Source: Micromonospora coriariae (GTDB lineage: Bacteria; Actinomycetota; Actinomycetes; Mycobacteriales; Micromonosporaceae). Taken from it: a stretch of DNA of 64,000 nt. Location: NCBI RefSeq assembly GCF_900091455.1, contig NZ_LT607412.1, positions 3,410,001-3,474,000 on the forward strand, given 5' to 3'. The notes under the pieces are model-generated. The model did not search any database. It saw only the letters and a program-made list of their open reading frames with translations, and was not told where the DNA came from. This document shows, one piece after another, positions 1 to 12,999 of this stretch; the stretch's first letter is position 1, and every line of letters begins with the position of its first letter. The position numbers and the translations under genes are program-made.

Positions 1-679
1 CATCGACCGGTCGAAGCTCTACACCCCCTCCGAGGCCGTGAAGCTGGCCAAGGAGACCACGAACGTCAAGTTCGACGCCACGGTCGAGGTCGCCATGCGC
101 CTCGGCGTCGACCCCCGCAAGGCGGACCAGATGGTCCGCGGCACGGTCAACCTGCCGCACGGCACCGGTAAGACCGCCCGCGTGATCGTCTTCGCCGCCG
201 GCGCGAAGGCCGATGAGGCCACCGCGGCGGGTGCGGACGAGGTGGGCACCGACGAGCTGGTCGCCCGGATCCAGGGCGGTTGGCTCGACTTCGACGCGGC
301 GATCGCCACGCCGGACCAGATGGCCAAGATCGGCCGGATCGCGCGGATCCTGGGCCCGCGCGGTCTCATGCCGAACCCGAAGACCGGCACGGTGACCATG
401 GACGTCACCAAGGCGGTGCAGGACATCAAGGGCGGCAAGATCACCTTCCGGGTGGACAAGCACTCCAACCTGCACCTGATCATCGGCAAGGCCTCCTTCT
501 CAGAGAGCCAGCTGGTGGACAACTACGCCGCGGTGCTCGACGAGGTGCTGCGTGCCAAGCCGTCCGCGGCGAAGGGCAAGTACCTCCGCAAGGTCATCCT
601 GACCACCACGATGGGCCCGGGCGTCCCGGTCGACCCCAACCTGGTGAAGAACCTGCGTGAGGACTCGACCGAGGCCTGA
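1..679 (+). CDS. rplA: 50S ribosomal protein L1, 5'-truncated by the window edge
   Basis: Ribosomal protein L1 binds 23S rRNA at the mobile L1 stalk, which moves deacylated tRNA out of the E site. In many bacteria it also represses its own rplK-rplA mRNA. The frame is open from base 2 and reads [20 protein letters not shown] before the first internal GTG at position 38, so that GTG is not the true start and the N-terminus lies left of the window. The L1 core motif [14 protein letters not shown] is present near the middle, and the protein ends with ...NLREDSTEA at a TGA. rplK, nusG and secE would be expected just upstream. A strong hairpin follows the stop. Confidence 0.97.
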   Translation, partial: IDRSKLYTPSEAVKLAKETTNVKFDATVEVAMRLGVDPRKADQMVRGTVNLPHGTGKTARVIVFAAGAKADEATAAGADEVGTDELVARIQGGWLDFDAAIATPDQMAKIGRIARILGPRGLMPNPKTGTVTMDVTKAVQDIKGGKITFRVDKHSNLHLIIGKASFSESQLVDNYAAVLDEVLRAKPSAAKGKYLRKVILTTTMGPGVPVDPNLVKNLREDSTEA

Positions 680-702
680 GCCGAGCCGACACTTCAGCTC
701 CA

Positions 703-736
703 CCGGGGCGCCGCCACCACCGTGGCGGCGCCCCGG
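703..736 (+). terminator. Perfect 15-bp hairpin after rplA
   Basis: Two perfect 15-nt arms (703-717 and 722-736) flank a CACC loop. There is no U tract, as is usual for terminators in this GC-rich sequence. It probably ends the rplK-rplA transcript before the ABC module. Confidence 0.8.
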
Positions 737-765
737 CGCGTCTGAGGTGTGGCAGGCTCGACCGC

Positions 766-1611
766 ATGCGGCTGGAGAACGTCTGGTTCCGGTACCGCCG
801 GCGTGGTCCGTGGGTGCTGCGGGGCGTGGATGTGCGGATCGGTCCGGGTGAGGTGGCGGTCGTGCTGGGCCGTAACGGGGTGGGCAAGTCGACCCTGCTC
901 CAGGTGGCCGCCGGGGTGCTCCGGCCGGCTCGGGGCCGGGTCGCCGACCGGCCCGGGCGAGTGGGCTGGGTGCCGGAGCGCTTCCCGGCCGACCAGCCCT
1001 TCACTGTGGCGCGCTACCTGACCGGGATGGCCCGGGCGGCCGGGTTGGACCGCACGGCGGCCGACGAGGCCGTGACGGCCTGGACGGACCGGCTGGGGCT
1101 TGTCGCGTTCCGCGCGGTCCGGCTGCCGGAGCTGTCGAAGGGCACCGCGCAGAAGGTCGGCCTCGCCCAGGCGATGCTGCGCCCGCCGGGCCTGCTGGTG
1201 CTCGACGAGCCGTGGGAGGGGCTGGACGCCGCCACCCGGGAGCTGGTGCCGCAGCTGATCGACGAGGTCCTGGCCGTCGGCGGGGCGGTCCTGGTCAGCG
1301 ACCACCGTGGCGAGACGGTCCGGCTGCCGGGTGCGCGCCACTGGACGGTGGCCGACGGCACGGTGGTCGAGGAGACCTCGGTGCCGGACGGGACGGTCGC
1401 GGTCATCGAGGTCGCGGTGCCGACCGCGCGGGTCGCCGGCACCGTCGCCCGGTTGCGCGCTGAGGGCAACCAGGTGCTGCGGGTACGCACCGACGCCCGT
1501 CCCGCCCCGGCACCGGCCCGACCGGGCGGTGACGACCCGGCACCGGACGAGCCGGTGGCGATGGACGGCGTCGGCGTGGCGGTCGATGGCGCTGCTGGGG
1601 ACGCCCGATGA
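766..1611 (+). CDS. ABC transporter ATP-binding protein
   Basis: This is a 281-residue ABC ATPase that would power the membrane partner encoded next door; the substrate is unknown. Walker A is GRNGVGKST (about residues 35-43). The signature is the degenerate LSKGT (about 123), Walker B is LLVLDEPWEG (about 143-152), and a switch-like SDH follows. The last 35 residues or so are Pro/Ala/Gly-rich and of unclear role. No Shine-Dalgarno sequence precedes the ATG. A CAGGCT hexamer ends 7 nt before it, so the message may be leaderless. The 3' end overlaps the next gene by ATGA, implying translational coupling. The pair interrupts the usual rplA-rplJ neighbourhood. It could be an exporter or a two-component drug or lipid transporter. 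Confidence 0.85.
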   Translation: MRLENVWFRYRRRGPWVLRGVDVRIGPGEVAVVLGRNGVGKSTLLQVAAGVLRPARGRVADRPGRVGWVPERFPADQPFTVARYLTGMARAAGLDRTAADEAVTAWTDRLGLVAFRAVRLPELSKGTAQKVGLAQAMLRPPGLLVLDEPWEGLDAATRELVPQLIDEVLAVGGAVLVSDHRGETVRLPGARHWTVADGTVVEETSVPDGTVAVIEVAVPTARVAGTVARLRAEGNQVLRVRTDARPAPAPARPGGDDPAPDEPVAMDGVGVAVDGAAGDAR

Positions 1612-2297
1612 CCGCCCTGGTCCGGCTGCGACTGGCCGGTTTCCTGCGGACCGGGCGGGCGGTCGCGCCGCTGCTCGCCGGCCTCGTCGCGCTCGGCATC
1701 CTGTACGGCGGCGGCCGGGCCCAGCCGGCGGAGGCGTACGGCGTCTCCGCCGTGGTGCTGTTCCCGGTACTCGCCTGGCAGACCAAGATCCTGCTGGACG
1801 TCGAACCGGACGTGCAGCGCCGGCTCGCCCAGGTGACGGTGGGAGTGGCCCGGGAGCGGCTGGCCGGGCTGCTCGCCGCCGGCGTGGCGGCGCTGGTGGC
1901 GGTGGCCGTCGCGCTGGCCTTCCCGTGGTTGGTCGGCGGGGTCACCGGCCCGGTCGACCCGACGGACCGGTCGGTGCCGGTCGGTGTCGCGCTGGGTCTG
2001 TGGGCGCATCTGCTGGTCGTACCCGCTGCGGTGGCCCTCGGGGCGCTGGCCAGCCGCGCGTCGGTGGGCGGTGCCGCGTACGGCGTCGCGGTGCTGGCCC
2101 TCGGCGGCGTCGGCGCGGTGGTGCTCGGCCTGACCGGGTCGGTTGCCCCCTGGCTGGCACCGCCGATCATGGCCGCCGCCCGGACCACCGCGGGCGACGC
2201 CGCCGCCCTCACCCTGCTCGGGCTCACCGCCTGGGCGCTGGCGTGGAGCGCCGCGGCGGTCGGCGGCTACCTGTGGCGACGGCGGGCCCGGGCGTGA
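1608..2297 (+). CDS. Multi-pass membrane protein, probable ABC permease subunit
   Basis: This 229-residue hydrophobic protein has about six predicted transmembrane segments, starting near residues 17, 45, 88, 123, 154 and 198. A short basic C-terminus (WRRRARA) follows the last one. It shows no recognisable catalytic motif. It overlaps the preceding ATPase gene by four bases (ATGA), so the two are almost certainly co-translated and form one transporter. Sequence alone does not reveal a substrate. It does not resemble a MetI-type permease, since no EAA loop is visible, which fits an ABC-2-like exporter better than an importer. Confidence 0.75.
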   Translation: MTALVRLRLAGFLRTGRAVAPLLAGLVALGILYGGGRAQPAEAYGVSAVVLFPVLAWQTKILLDVEPDVQRRLAQVTVGVARERLAGLLAAGVAALVAVAVALAFPWLVGGVTGPVDPTDRSVPVGVALGLWAHLLVVPAAVALGALASRASVGGAAYGVAVLALGGVGAVVLGLTGSVAPWLAPPIMAAARTTAGDAAALTLLGLTAWALAWSAAAVGGYLWRRRARA

Positions 2298-2344
2298 CCG
2301 GCTCGGGCCGCCCATCCGCGGTGACCCGGCACACAGGGGGCGAT

Positions 2345-2374
2345 TTGGTGCTGGTCACAACGGTCGCGTACTCT
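2345..2374 (+). promoter_or_regulatory. Probable promoter of rplJ-rplL
   Basis: The -35 element is TTGGTG (2345-2350), the spacer is 18 bp, and the -10 is TACTCT (2369-2374). The same -10 hexamer occurs in the rpsL promoter. It lies about 270 nt upstream of rplJ, leaving room for a long structured leader. Confidence 0.65.
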
Positions 2375-2379
2375 TCAAC

Positions 2380-2640
2380 CGTCATCCGTGCCTGTCATGG
2401 ATGAGGAACCACCCAGAGACCGCTGGTCACCGTGCTTCGGCACGGTCGAAGGTCCCGCGACAACGGGCGACCCGCGTAGGGCGGCAAGCGTAACTCGGCA
2501 GTGAGCATGGTCCGCCGACCGTGACGATCCGCCGGCCCTCGCCCCGTGCGCCCTGCGCCGGGGCTTTTTCGTTGTCGTGCTGCCTCCGCCCCCGTTCAGG
2601 CTCCGGCCGTGACGGGGACCAGCCTCGAGTAACGAGAGAG
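2380..2640 (+). promoter_or_regulatory. Structured L10-type leader of rplJL
   Basis: This is the untranslated leader between the promoter and rplJ. It contains a 6-bp hairpin closed by a UUCG tetraloop (CCGTGC at 2430-2435, GCACGG at 2440-2445). A purine-rich internal region follows, then a GC hairpin followed by five Ts. In many bacteria the rplJ leader is bound by the L10-(L12)n complex and represses the operon. That this leader does the same is inferred from position and architecture. Confidence 0.6.
2541..2569 (+). terminator. Intrinsic attenuator in the rplJ leader
   Basis: GCCCCG (2541-2546) pairs with CGGGGC (2559-2564), extended by GCG/CGC around a CCCTG loop, and TTTTT follows at 2565-2569. 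It is the only hairpin in the ribosomal region with a real U tract. Its place 79 nt before rplJ suggests conditional termination rather than operon end. Confidence 0.7.
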
Positions 2641-2647
2641 GAGGGAC

Positions 2648-3193
2648 ATGGCGGACAAGCCGATCCGGGCCGACAAGGCCACGGCCGTCGCAGAGCTGAC
2701 CGAGAGCTTCCGCAACGCGGGCGCCACCGTGCTGACCGAGTACCGCGGTCTGACGGTCTCCCAGCTCACCCAGCTGCGGCGCTCGCTCGGCGCCGAGACC
2801 AGCTACACGGTCGCGAAGAACACGCTGGCGAAGCGTGCTGCGACGGACGCGGGCATCAACGGCCTCGACGAGCTGTTCACCGGTCCTACCGCGCTGACTT
2901 TCGTTTCGGGCGACGTCGTCGAGGCGGCGAAGGGGCTTCGCGACTTCGCGAAGGCCAACCCGAAGCTCGTCATCAAGGGCGGTGTCTTCGAGGGCAAGGC
3001 CATTTCCGCGGCCGAGGTCACGAAGCTCGCCGACCTGGAGTCCCGCGAGGTGCTGCTGGCCAAGCTGGCCGGCGCGATGAAGGGCAACCTGAGCAAGGCC
3101 GCGGCCCTGTTCCAGGCCCCGCTGTCGAAGACCGCCCGTCTGGCGGTTGCCCTGCAGGACAAGCGCGAGAAGGAGAGCGCCGAGGCGGCCTGA
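2648..3193 (+). CDS. rplJ: 50S ribosomal protein L10
   Basis: L10 anchors the L7/L12 stalk dimers to the large subunit near the GTPase centre. The product has 181 residues, close to the actinobacterial norm. It has the typical N-terminal rRNA-binding region, with [14 protein letters not shown] near residues 27-40 and KNTLAKRA near residue 58. A helical C-terminal tail binds L12. The start is supported by GAGAGGAGGG just upstream of the ATG. rplL follows after 54 nt, so the two are co-transcribed and both are under the leader described above. L10 is the likely autoregulator of this operon. Confidence 0.97.
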   Translation: MADKPIRADKATAVAELTESFRNAGATVLTEYRGLTVSQLTQLRRSLGAETSYTVAKNTLAKRAATDAGINGLDELFTGPTALTFVSGDVVEAAKGLRDFAKANPKLVIKGGVFEGKAISAAEVTKLADLESREVLLAKLAGAMKGNLSKAAALFQAPLSKTARLAVALQDKREKESAEAA

Positions 3194-3247
3194 CGGTCTC
3201 CCGGCGCACCAGTTCTTACTTAACAGATTCAGGAAAGGACGCCAGAC

Positions 3248-3631
3248 ATGGCGAAGCTCAGCACCGACGAGCTGCTCGACGCGTTCAAGGAGATGACGCT
3301 GATCGAGCTCTCCGAGTTCGTGAAGCAGTTCGAGGAGACCTTCGAGGTCACCGCCGCGGCCCCGGTCGCCGTGGCCGCCGCGGGTGGGGCTCCGGCCGCC
3401 GCCGAGGCCGAGCCGGAGAAGGACGAGTTCGACGTCGTCCTCGAGGCTGACGGTGGCAAGAAGATCCAGGTCATCAAGGTCGTGCGTGAGCTGACCGGCC
3501 TGGGCCTCAAGGAGGCCAAGGACGCGGTCGAGTCCGCGCCGAAGGCCATCCTGGAGAAGGTCAACAAGGAGACCGCCGAGAAGGCGAAGGCCAAGCTCGA
3601 GGGCGAGGGCGCCAAGGTCACCCTCAAGTGA
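3248..3631 (+). CDS. rplL: 50S ribosomal protein L7/L12
   Basis: L7/L12 forms the flexible stalk that recruits and stimulates EF-Tu, EF-G, IF2 and release factors. The 127-residue protein has the N-terminal dimerisation domain, an Ala/Pro-rich hinge (about residues 35-55), and the C-terminal domain with [20 protein letters not shown] and the ending AKVTLK. An AGGAAAGGA-like ribosome-binding site lies just upstream. It is the last gene of the rplJL unit, and a strong hairpin follows at 3690. Confidence 0.98.
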   Translation: MAKLSTDELLDAFKEMTLIELSEFVKQFEETFEVTAAAPVAVAAAGGAPAAAEAEPEKDEFDVVLEADGGKKIQVIKVVRELTGLGLKEAKDAVESAPKAILEKVNKETAEKAKAKLEGEGAKVTLK

Positions 3632-3689
3632 CCTGACGTTCCACCAGCGCGTGCCCGGCTCGGCGAGCTGGGACACGATCGCGTCGCGA

Positions 3690-3720
3690 CGGGCGGCGAT
3701 CCGACACGGATCGCCGCCCG
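3690..3720 (+). terminator. Perfect 14-bp hairpin after rplL
   Basis: Arms 3690-3703 and 3707-3720 are perfect reverse complements around an ACA loop. No U tract follows. It probably terminates or attenuates the rplJL transcript ahead of rpoB, letting stoichiometric excess of L12 over RNA polymerase be maintained. Confidence 0.8.
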
Positions 3721-4045
3721 CCGTGTTGCCGAACCCGGCGACAGCCGTCCTGAGCTGGGCGCCGACCCCCTGTCCCGATGACCCGAACGAGCGCGACGGG
3801 TCGCCCTTCGGTGGGAAAGACGGCCCGACCCGGATACCGGCCCTTGACGCGGCCCCGGCCTGGCAGGCACGCTGACACCAGCAAGACACCGCGCTTGCGA
3901 CGGCCACGACGTGGGTAATGACAGCGGCGGCACCATCGGCCGCAGCAACCCGAGCGGCCCAGCGGGAACGTTGCGTTCCGAGCGGCCCGGCAGACCCCGG
4001 TTCACGGGGGCCGAGGCACGTTCCGCAACAACCTGCGGGGTGGGC
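3721..4045. other. Untranslated rplL-rpoB spacer
   Basis: Together with its flanks, the rplL-rpoB interval is 570 nt without a supported gene. An in-frame GTG at 3911 would extend RpoB by 97 residues. That extension has no family-like sequence and overlaps the rpoB promoter and leader hairpin. I see no other gene. A TTGACG at 3844 lacks a convincing -10 partner. Confidence 0.6.
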
Positions 4046-4074
4046 TGGACAGCGGTTAGCCTCTCGGCTACACT
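4046..4074 (+). promoter_or_regulatory. Probable rpoBC promoter
   Basis: TGGACA (4046-4051), a 17-bp spacer and TACACT (4069-4074) make one of the best sigma-70-like matches in the window. Transcription would begin near 4081, giving a leader of about 120 nt before the TTG start of rpoB. Confidence 0.7.
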
Positions 4075-4098
4075 GCTAGTTTGCGCTGCCTTCCGACT

Positions 4099-4146
4099 TG
4101 ACCCCTGCTCGGAAATGTCCGTTTACGGATATTTCTGGTGGGGTCA
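4099..4146 (+). promoter_or_regulatory. Two-part stem-loop in the rpoB 5' leader
   Basis: Outer arms TGACCCC (4099-4105) and GGGGTCA (4140-4146) enclose an internal loop. Inside that, an AT-rich 10-bp stem (4112-4121 with 4126-4135, one G-U pair) is capped by TTTA. There is no U tract, so it is not an obvious terminator. It lies wholly between the predicted transcription start and the ribosome-binding site. Function is unknown; RNA-level control or mRNA stability are possible. Confidence 0.6.
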
Positions 4147-4201
4147 TTGGAGTGCACGCGTACCAGCCGTTCTGCAGCACCGGTCCTCGGAAGGACGCAT
4201 C

Positions 4202-7200
4202 TTGGCAGCTTCCCGCCCTGCGAAGACCAGTCGTACGTCGAGCGCATTCGCGCCCCGCCGAGTTTCATTCGGCAGGATCACCGAACACCTCGAGGTCCCC
4301 AACCTCCTCGCCATCCAGAACGAGTCCTTCGACTGGCTCGTCGGCAACGAGGGTTGGCAGGGCCGGTCGGCGGACGACCCGCACGCACGCTCGGGTCTCG
4401 CGGAGATCCTCGAAGAGATCAGTCCCATTGAGGACTTCTCCGGCACCATGTCGCTCTCCTTCTCGGCGCCGCGCTTCGACGAGGTCAAGGCCTCGATCGA
4501 GGAGTGCAAGGAGAAGGACCTGACCTACTGCGCTCCGCTCTTCGTGACCGCGGAGTTCACCAACAACACCACTGGCGAGATCAAGAGCCAGACGGTGTTC
4601 ATGGGTGACTTCCCGATGATGACGCCCAAGGGCACCTTCGTCATCAACGGCACCGAGCGCGTCGTGGTCAGCCAGCTCGTCCGGTCTCCGGGCGTGTACT
4701 TCGACAAGCAGCCGGACAAGACCTCCGACCGCGACCTCTCCAGCGTCAAGGTCATCCCGAGTCGGGGTGCCTGGCTGGAGTTTGACATCGACAAGCGCGA
4801 CACGGTCGGCGTACGCATCGACCGCAAGCGTCGGCAGGCCGTCACCGTCCTGCTCAAGGCCATCGGATGGTCGGCCGAGCGGATCCGTGAGCGGTTCGGC
4901 TGGTCCGAGCTGATGATGACCACGCTCGAGAAGGACCACATCGGCGGCCAGGACGAGGCCCTGCTCGACATCTACCGCAAGCTCCGCCCTGGCGAGCCGC
5001 CGACGCGCGAGAACGCCCAGACCCTGCTCGACAACCTCTTCTTCAACCCGAAGAGGTACGACGTCGCCAAGGTCGGGCGCTACAAGTTCAACAAGAAGCT
5101 CGAAGTCGACGTGCCGATCACCACCGGCACGCTGACCGAGGACGACATCGTCGCCACAGTGGAGTACCTCTGCCGGCTGCACGCCGGTGAGGAGGGCTAC
5201 GAGGCCGACGACATCGACCACTTCGGCAACCGGCGCCTGCGCACAGTGGGTGAGCTGATCCAGAACCAGGTTCGGGTCGGCCTGTCCCGGATGGAGCGGG
5301 TCGTCCGCGAGCGGATGACCACGCAGGACGTCGAGGCGATCACCCCGCAGACCCTGATCAACATCCGCCCGGTGGTGGCGGCGATCAAGGAGTTCTTCGG
5401 GACGTCGCAGCTGTCCCAGTTCATGGACCAGACCAACCCGCTGGCGGGCCTGACCCACCGGCGCCGGCTGAGCGCGCTCGGCCCGGGTGGTCTGTCCCGG
5501 GAGCGGGCCGGCTTCGAGGTCCGCGACGTGCACCCGTCCCACTACGGCCGGATGTGCCCGATCGAGACGCCGGAAGGCCCGAACATCGGCCTCATCGGCG
5601 CGCTGTCCACCTTCGCCCGGGTCAACCCGTTCGGCTTCATCGAGACGCCGTACCGGAAGGTCGTCGAGGGTCGGGTCACCGACCAGATCGACTACCTGAC
5701 CGCGGACGAGGAGGACCGGTTCGTCAAGGCCCAGGCCAACGCGCCGCTGAAGGCTGACGGCACGTTCGCCGAGGACCGGGTCCTGTGCCGCCGTAAGGGT
5801 GGCGAGACCGAGGACGTCGTCCCCGGTGCCGTCGACTACATGGACGTGTCGCCGCGGCAGATGGTCTCGGTCGCGACCGCCATGATCCCGTTCCTCGAGC
5901 ACGACGACGCCAACCGGGCACTGATGGGCGCGAACATGCAGCGCCAGGCGGTGCCGCTGGTCAAGGCCGAGGCGCCGCTGGTGGGTACGGGCATGGAGTA
6001 CCGGGCCGCGGTCGACGCTGGCGACGTGGTGGTCGCCGAGGTCGGCGGTGTGATCGAGGATCTCTGCGCCGACTACGTCACCATCCACCAGGACGACGGC
6101 CACCGCCGGACGTACCTGCTGCACAAGTTCCGCCGCTCCAACGCCGGCTCCTGCGTCAACCAGAAGCCGGTCGTCTTCGAGGGCGACCGCGTCGAGGCCG
6201 GTCAGGTCATCGCCGACGGTCCCTGCACCGACGAGGGCGAGATGGCGCTCGGGCGCAACCTGCTCGTGGCGTTCATGTGCTGGGAGGGCCACAACTACGA
6301 GGACGCGATCATCCTGTCGCAGCGCCTCGTGCAGCAGGACGTGCTCACCTCGATCCACATCGAGGAGCACGAGGTCGACGCCCGGGACACCAAGCTCGGC
6401 CCGGAGGAGATCACCCGCGACATCCCGAACGTCAGCGAGGAAATGCTCGCCGACCTCGACGAGCGCGGCATCATCCGGATCGGTGCCGAGGTCGTCCCCG
6501 GCGACATCCTGGTCGGCAAGGTCACGCCGAAGGGCGAGACCGAGCTGACCCCGGAGGAGCGGCTGCTCCGCGCGATCTTCGGTGAGAAGGCGCGTGAGGT
6601 CCGGGACACCTCGCTGAAGGTGCCGCACGGCGAGACCGGCACGGTCATCGGTGTGCGTACCTTCTCCCGTGAGGACGGCGACGAGCTGCCTCCGGGTGTC
6701 AACGAGCTGGTCCGGGTCTACGTCGCCCAGAAGCGGAAGATCCAGGACGGCGACAAGCTCGCCGGCCGGCACGGCAACAAGGGCGTCATCTCCAAGATCC
6801 TGCCGATCGAGGACATGCCGTTCCTTGAGGACGGCACCCCCGTCGACATCGTGCTCAACCCGCTGGGTGTGCCGAGCCGGATGAACATCGGCCAGGTGCT
6901 CGAGACCCACCTCGGCTGGGTCGCCAAGACCGGCTGGAAGGTCGAGGGCGACGACGCGTCCTGGAAGAAGCAGCTGCGCTCGATCGGCGCCGACGAGTCG
7001 GAGGGGGACACCAACGTGGCCACCCCGGTCTTCGACGGTGCCCGCGAGGAGGAGATCGCCGGTCTGCTCTCGTCGACCCTGCCCAACCGGGACGGCAACC
7101 AGCTGATCGGCGCCAGCGGCAAGGCGCAGCTGTTCGACGGTCGTTCCGGCGAGCCGCTGCCGGACCCGATCGCGGTCGGCTACATCTACATCCTGAAGCT

Positions 7201-7633
7201 CAACCACCTGGTCGACGACAAGATCCACGCACGGTCGACCGGCCCGTACTCGATGATCACGCAGCAGCCGCTGGGTGGTAAGGCGCAGTTCGGTGGTCAG
7301 CGCTTCGGTGAGATGGAGTGCTGGGCGATGCAGGCGTACGGTGCCGCGTACGCCCTGCAGGAGCTGCTCACGATCAAGTCCGACGACGTTCTCGGCCGGG
7401 TGAAGGTCTACGAGGCCATCGTCAAGGGCGAGAACATCCCGGAGCCGGGCATCCCGGAGTCGTTCAAGGTGCTGCTCAAGGAGCTGCAGTCGCTGTGCCT
7501 CAACGTTGAGGTGCTGTCCAGCGACGGCGTGGCCCTGGAGATGCGCGAGACCGACGACGAGGTGTTCCGGGCCGCCGAGGAGCTGGGCATCGACCTGTCC
7601 CGGCGCGAGCCGAGCTCGGTCGAAGAGGTCTGA
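4202..7633 (+). CDS. rpoB: DNA-directed RNA polymerase subunit beta
   Basis: RpoB forms one jaw of RNA polymerase and much of the active-site cleft and rifamycin pocket. I chose the TTG at 4202. GGAAGGA at 4189-4195 is 6 nt upstream, and the resulting N-terminus ([13 protein letters not shown]) and 1143-residue length fit Micromonospora RpoB. The rifampicin region reads [17 protein letters not shown], with Thr411 where E. coli has Asn518, while the Asp516, His526 and Ser531 equivalents are kept. The C-terminus has the expected [17 protein letters not shown] segment. rpoC follows after 80 nt that contain a perfect hairpin. Confidence 0.97.
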   Translation: MAASRPAKTSRTSSAFAPRRVSFGRITEHLEVPNLLAIQNESFDWLVGNEGWQGRSADDPHARSGLAEILEEISPIEDFSGTMSLSFSAPRFDEVKASIEECKEKDLTYCAPLFVTAEFTNNTTGEIKSQTVFMGDFPMMTPKGTFVINGTERVVVSQLVRSPGVYFDKQPDKTSDRDLSSVKVIPSRGAWLEFDIDKRDTVGVRIDRKRRQAVTVLLKAIGWSAERIRERFGWSELMMTTLEKDHIGGQDEALLDIYRKLRPGEPPTRENAQTLLDNLFFNPKRYDVAKVGRYKFNKKLEVDVPITTGTLTEDDIVATVEYLCRLHAGEEGYEADDIDHFGNRRLRTVGELIQNQVRVGLSRMERVVRERMTTQDVEAITPQTLINIRPVVAAIKEFFGTSQLSQFMDQTNPLAGLTHRRRLSALGPGGLSRERAGFEVRDVHPSHYGRMCPIETPEGPNIGLIGALSTFARVNPFGFIETPYRKVVEGRVTDQIDYLTADEEDRFVKAQANAPLKADGTFAEDRVLCRRKGGETEDVVPGAVDYMDVSPRQMVSVATAMIPFLEHDDANRALMGANMQRQAVPLVKAEAPLVGTGMEYRAAVDAGDVVVAEVGGVIEDLCADYVTIHQDDGHRRTYLLHKFRRSNAGSCVNQKPVVFEGDRVEAGQVIADGPCTDEGEMALGRNLLVAFMCWEGHNYEDAIILSQRLVQQDVLTSIHIEEHEVDARDTKLGPEEITRDIPNVSEEMLADLDERGIIRIGAEVVPGDILVGKVTPKGETELTPEERLLRAIFGEKAREVRDTSLKVPHGETGTVIGVRTFSREDGDELPPGVNELVRVYVAQKRKIQDGDKLAGRHGNKGVISKILPIEDMPFLEDGTPVDIVLNPLGVPSRMNIGQVLETHLGWVAKTGWKVEGDDASWKKQLRSIGADESEGDTNVATPVFDGAREEEIAGLLSSTLPNRDGNQLIGASGKAQLFDGRSGEPLPDPIAVGYIYILKLNHLVDDKIHARSTGPYSMITQQPLGGKAQFGGQRFGEMECWAMQAYGAAYALQELLTIKSDDVLGRVKVYEAIVKGENIPEPGIPESFKVLLKELQSLCLNVEVLSSDGVALEMRETDDEVFRAAEELGIDLSRREPSSVEEV

Positions 7634-7640
7634 GGTGAGC

Positions 7641-7670
7641 GGTCGGGGGCCGGTAAGCCGGCCCCCGACC
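7641..7670 (+). terminator. Perfect 13-bp hairpin between rpoB and rpoC
   Basis: Arms 7641-7653 and 7658-7670 pair perfectly around TAAG. rpoC needs read-through because no separate promoter was found for it. The hairpin may therefore be an attenuator, an RNase processing site or an mRNA stabiliser rather than a full terminator. Confidence 0.65.
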
Positions 7671-7713
7671 TCGCCCGAGTAGTAGCAGTACAGACGACGA
7701 CATAGGGGACATA

Positions 7714-11604
<3,891 letters not shown>

Positions 11605-11616
11605 GCACCAACCGCA

Positions 11617-11652
11617 CGACGAGGCCCCCGGCATCCGCCGGGGGCCTCGTCG
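11617..11652 (+). terminator. Perfect 16-bp terminator hairpin after rpoC
   Basis: Arms 11617-11632 and 11637-11652 are exact reverse complements with an ATCC loop, starting 12 nt after the rpoC stop. It is the strongest simple hairpin in the window and very likely ends the rpoBC transcript. Confidence 0.88.
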
Positions 11653-11698
11653 CGTCCGGAGCAGCCCACCCGCGGACCGGGTTCGGCATGATGGAGGC

Positions 11699-12067
11699 AT
11701 GACGACCGCGCCCGAGCAGGTGTCCGTCGCGCAGCAGGGCCTGCGCCACCCGCTCGATCCCGACCCGGTCCGCTCCACCAAGGCGCGGGCGGTCTTCGCG
11801 CTGGGGCTGCTCGGCATGCTGACCGGCCTGTTCATCGGCGGGGTGGTGCCCGCGACGGTGGCACTCCACCTGGCGCGGCAGGCGCGCCGTGAGGCGTACG
11901 CCTCGGGGGGTTTCCTGACCGGTGGCACCTGGCTGCGGCGGGGGGAGCGGCTCGCCTGGGCCGGTCTGGTGCTGGTCGCGGTAAGCGTGGTGGCCGCGGT
12001 GGTGATCGGGGTGGTCCGGTTGGCCGGCGCGCCGTTCGGCCACGACTACCCCTCGAACATGGACTGA
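11699..12067 (+). CDS. Small predicted membrane protein of unknown function
   Basis: This 122-residue protein has two clear hydrophobic segments (about residues 31-57 and 85-108). A basic loop with QARREAYASGG lies between them and a short tail ends it. I recognise no catalytic motif; the organisation resembles DUF4190-like small membrane proteins of actinobacteria. The purine run before the ATG is only 1 nt away, too close for a ribosome-binding site. CATGAT (11687-11692) sits 6 nt before the ATG, which suggests a leaderless message. It lies alone between the rpoBC terminator and another membrane-protein gene. Confidence 0.7.
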   Translation: MTTAPEQVSVAQQGLRHPLDPDPVRSTKARAVFALGLLGMLTGLFIGGVVPATVALHLARQARREAYASGGFLTGGTWLRRGERLAWAGLVLVAVSVVAAVVIGVVRLAGAPFGHDYPSNMD

Positions 12068-12165
12068 GCCGCCCGCGGCCGTGCCCGTCGGGGCGGCGGC
12101 GCCCCGGCGGTAGCCTGACGGGTGTCCGCCGCGCGGCGGTGGCGGCCCTGTGACAGGAGGACCTC

Positions 12166-12999
12166 GTGACGGAACCGGCGCGGCCCCCGGCGGACGATCC
12201 GGCCGGGCACCCTGGCGCGTCGGCTCCCGCCCCGGGCGGGTCCGAGTCGAGCGGCTGGGCGCGACCCGATCCGAGCGGGCAGCCGGGCTGGCCCGCCGCC
12301 TCACCCGACCCGGGTGCTCCGCCCGACCGGGGCAACCCGCCCGCCGTCGGGCCCGGTTGGGGTACGCCGCCCCATCCCACGTCAGCCCCCGGTTGGGGGG
12401 CGCCACCGCCCGGATGGGGCGCGACCCCGCCTGGTTCCGGTCACACGTACCCGGCCGCGCACGGTTGGGTGCAGCCGTCGTCCGCCCCGGCGGGCGGGCC
12501 TGGTGCGGCGGCGGGATGGGGTCAGCCGATGCCGGGTCACGGCCCGGGCTGGGGGCTCGCGCCGGGTCGGCCGGTGCCGCCGCCGCCCACCGACGACCAG
12601 CGGCGGCCGCCGAAGCGGGTGGAGCCGGTGCCAGGCACCCCGTTCGGTGTCGTCTACCTGGATGTGCCCCCGGTCACCTCGGGGCTGGCCGTCGGGGCGC
12701 TGGTGGCCGGGATCGCGTCGATCCTGGTCTCGCTGCTGGTGATCTGTTTCGGGGTGGTCGGCGCGAACGCCGGCGGGGTCTGGGCGTCCGGGGCGTTCAC
12801 CGTGCTCGGCGTGCTGGCCGGGGTGGCCGCGATCGGCGCCGGCCTGCTCGGTCAGCGGCAGATCCGCCGGCCGGCCCAACCACCGGCGGTCCGCTTCACC
12901 GGCCGGGGCCTGGCGGTCGCGGCGATCAGCTGCGGGGCGGCGGGGGCACTGCTGAGCCTGCTGGGTCTGGGCCTGGCGCTGGCGATCTCCCTGGCGTGA
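12166..12999 (+). CDS. Proline-rich DUF4190-like membrane protein
   Basis: This is a 277-residue protein with a long low-complexity N-terminal half (about residues 1-150). It is rich in Pro, Gly, Ala and Trp, with recurring GWG and PGWG blocks, and is probably disordered and cytosolic. The C-terminal part has three hydrophobic segments (about residues 170-196, 204-225 and 246-275), with QRQIRR between the last two, as in DUF4190-type proteins. A good AGGAGG precedes the GTG. It follows a related small membrane-protein gene. Function is unknown. Such proteins are common next to housekeeping operons in actinomycetes. Confidence 0.75.
   Translation: MTEPARPPADDPAGHPGASAPAPGGSESSGWARPDPSGQPGWPAASPDPGAPPDRGNPPAVGPGWGTPPHPTSAPGWGAPPPGWGATPPGSGHTYPAAHGWVQPSSAPAGGPGAAAGWGQPMPGHGPGWGLAPGRPVPPPPTDDQRRPPKRVEPVPGTPFGVVYLDVPPVTSGLAVGALVAGIASILVSLLVICFGVVGANAGGVWASGAFTVLGVLAGVAAIGAGLLGQRQIRRPAQPPAVRFTGRGLAVAAISCGAAGALLSLLGLGLALAISLA

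Noticed and set aside
3911..4201. 97-residue N-terminal extension of RpoB from a GTG at 3911
   Set aside because: It covers the predicted promoter and leader hairpin and lacks family-like sequence; the TTG at 4202 has a good ribosome-binding site.
4265..7228. Long antisense open frame opposite rpoB
   Set aside because: It mirrors rpoB codon bias; no start signal or recognisable domain.
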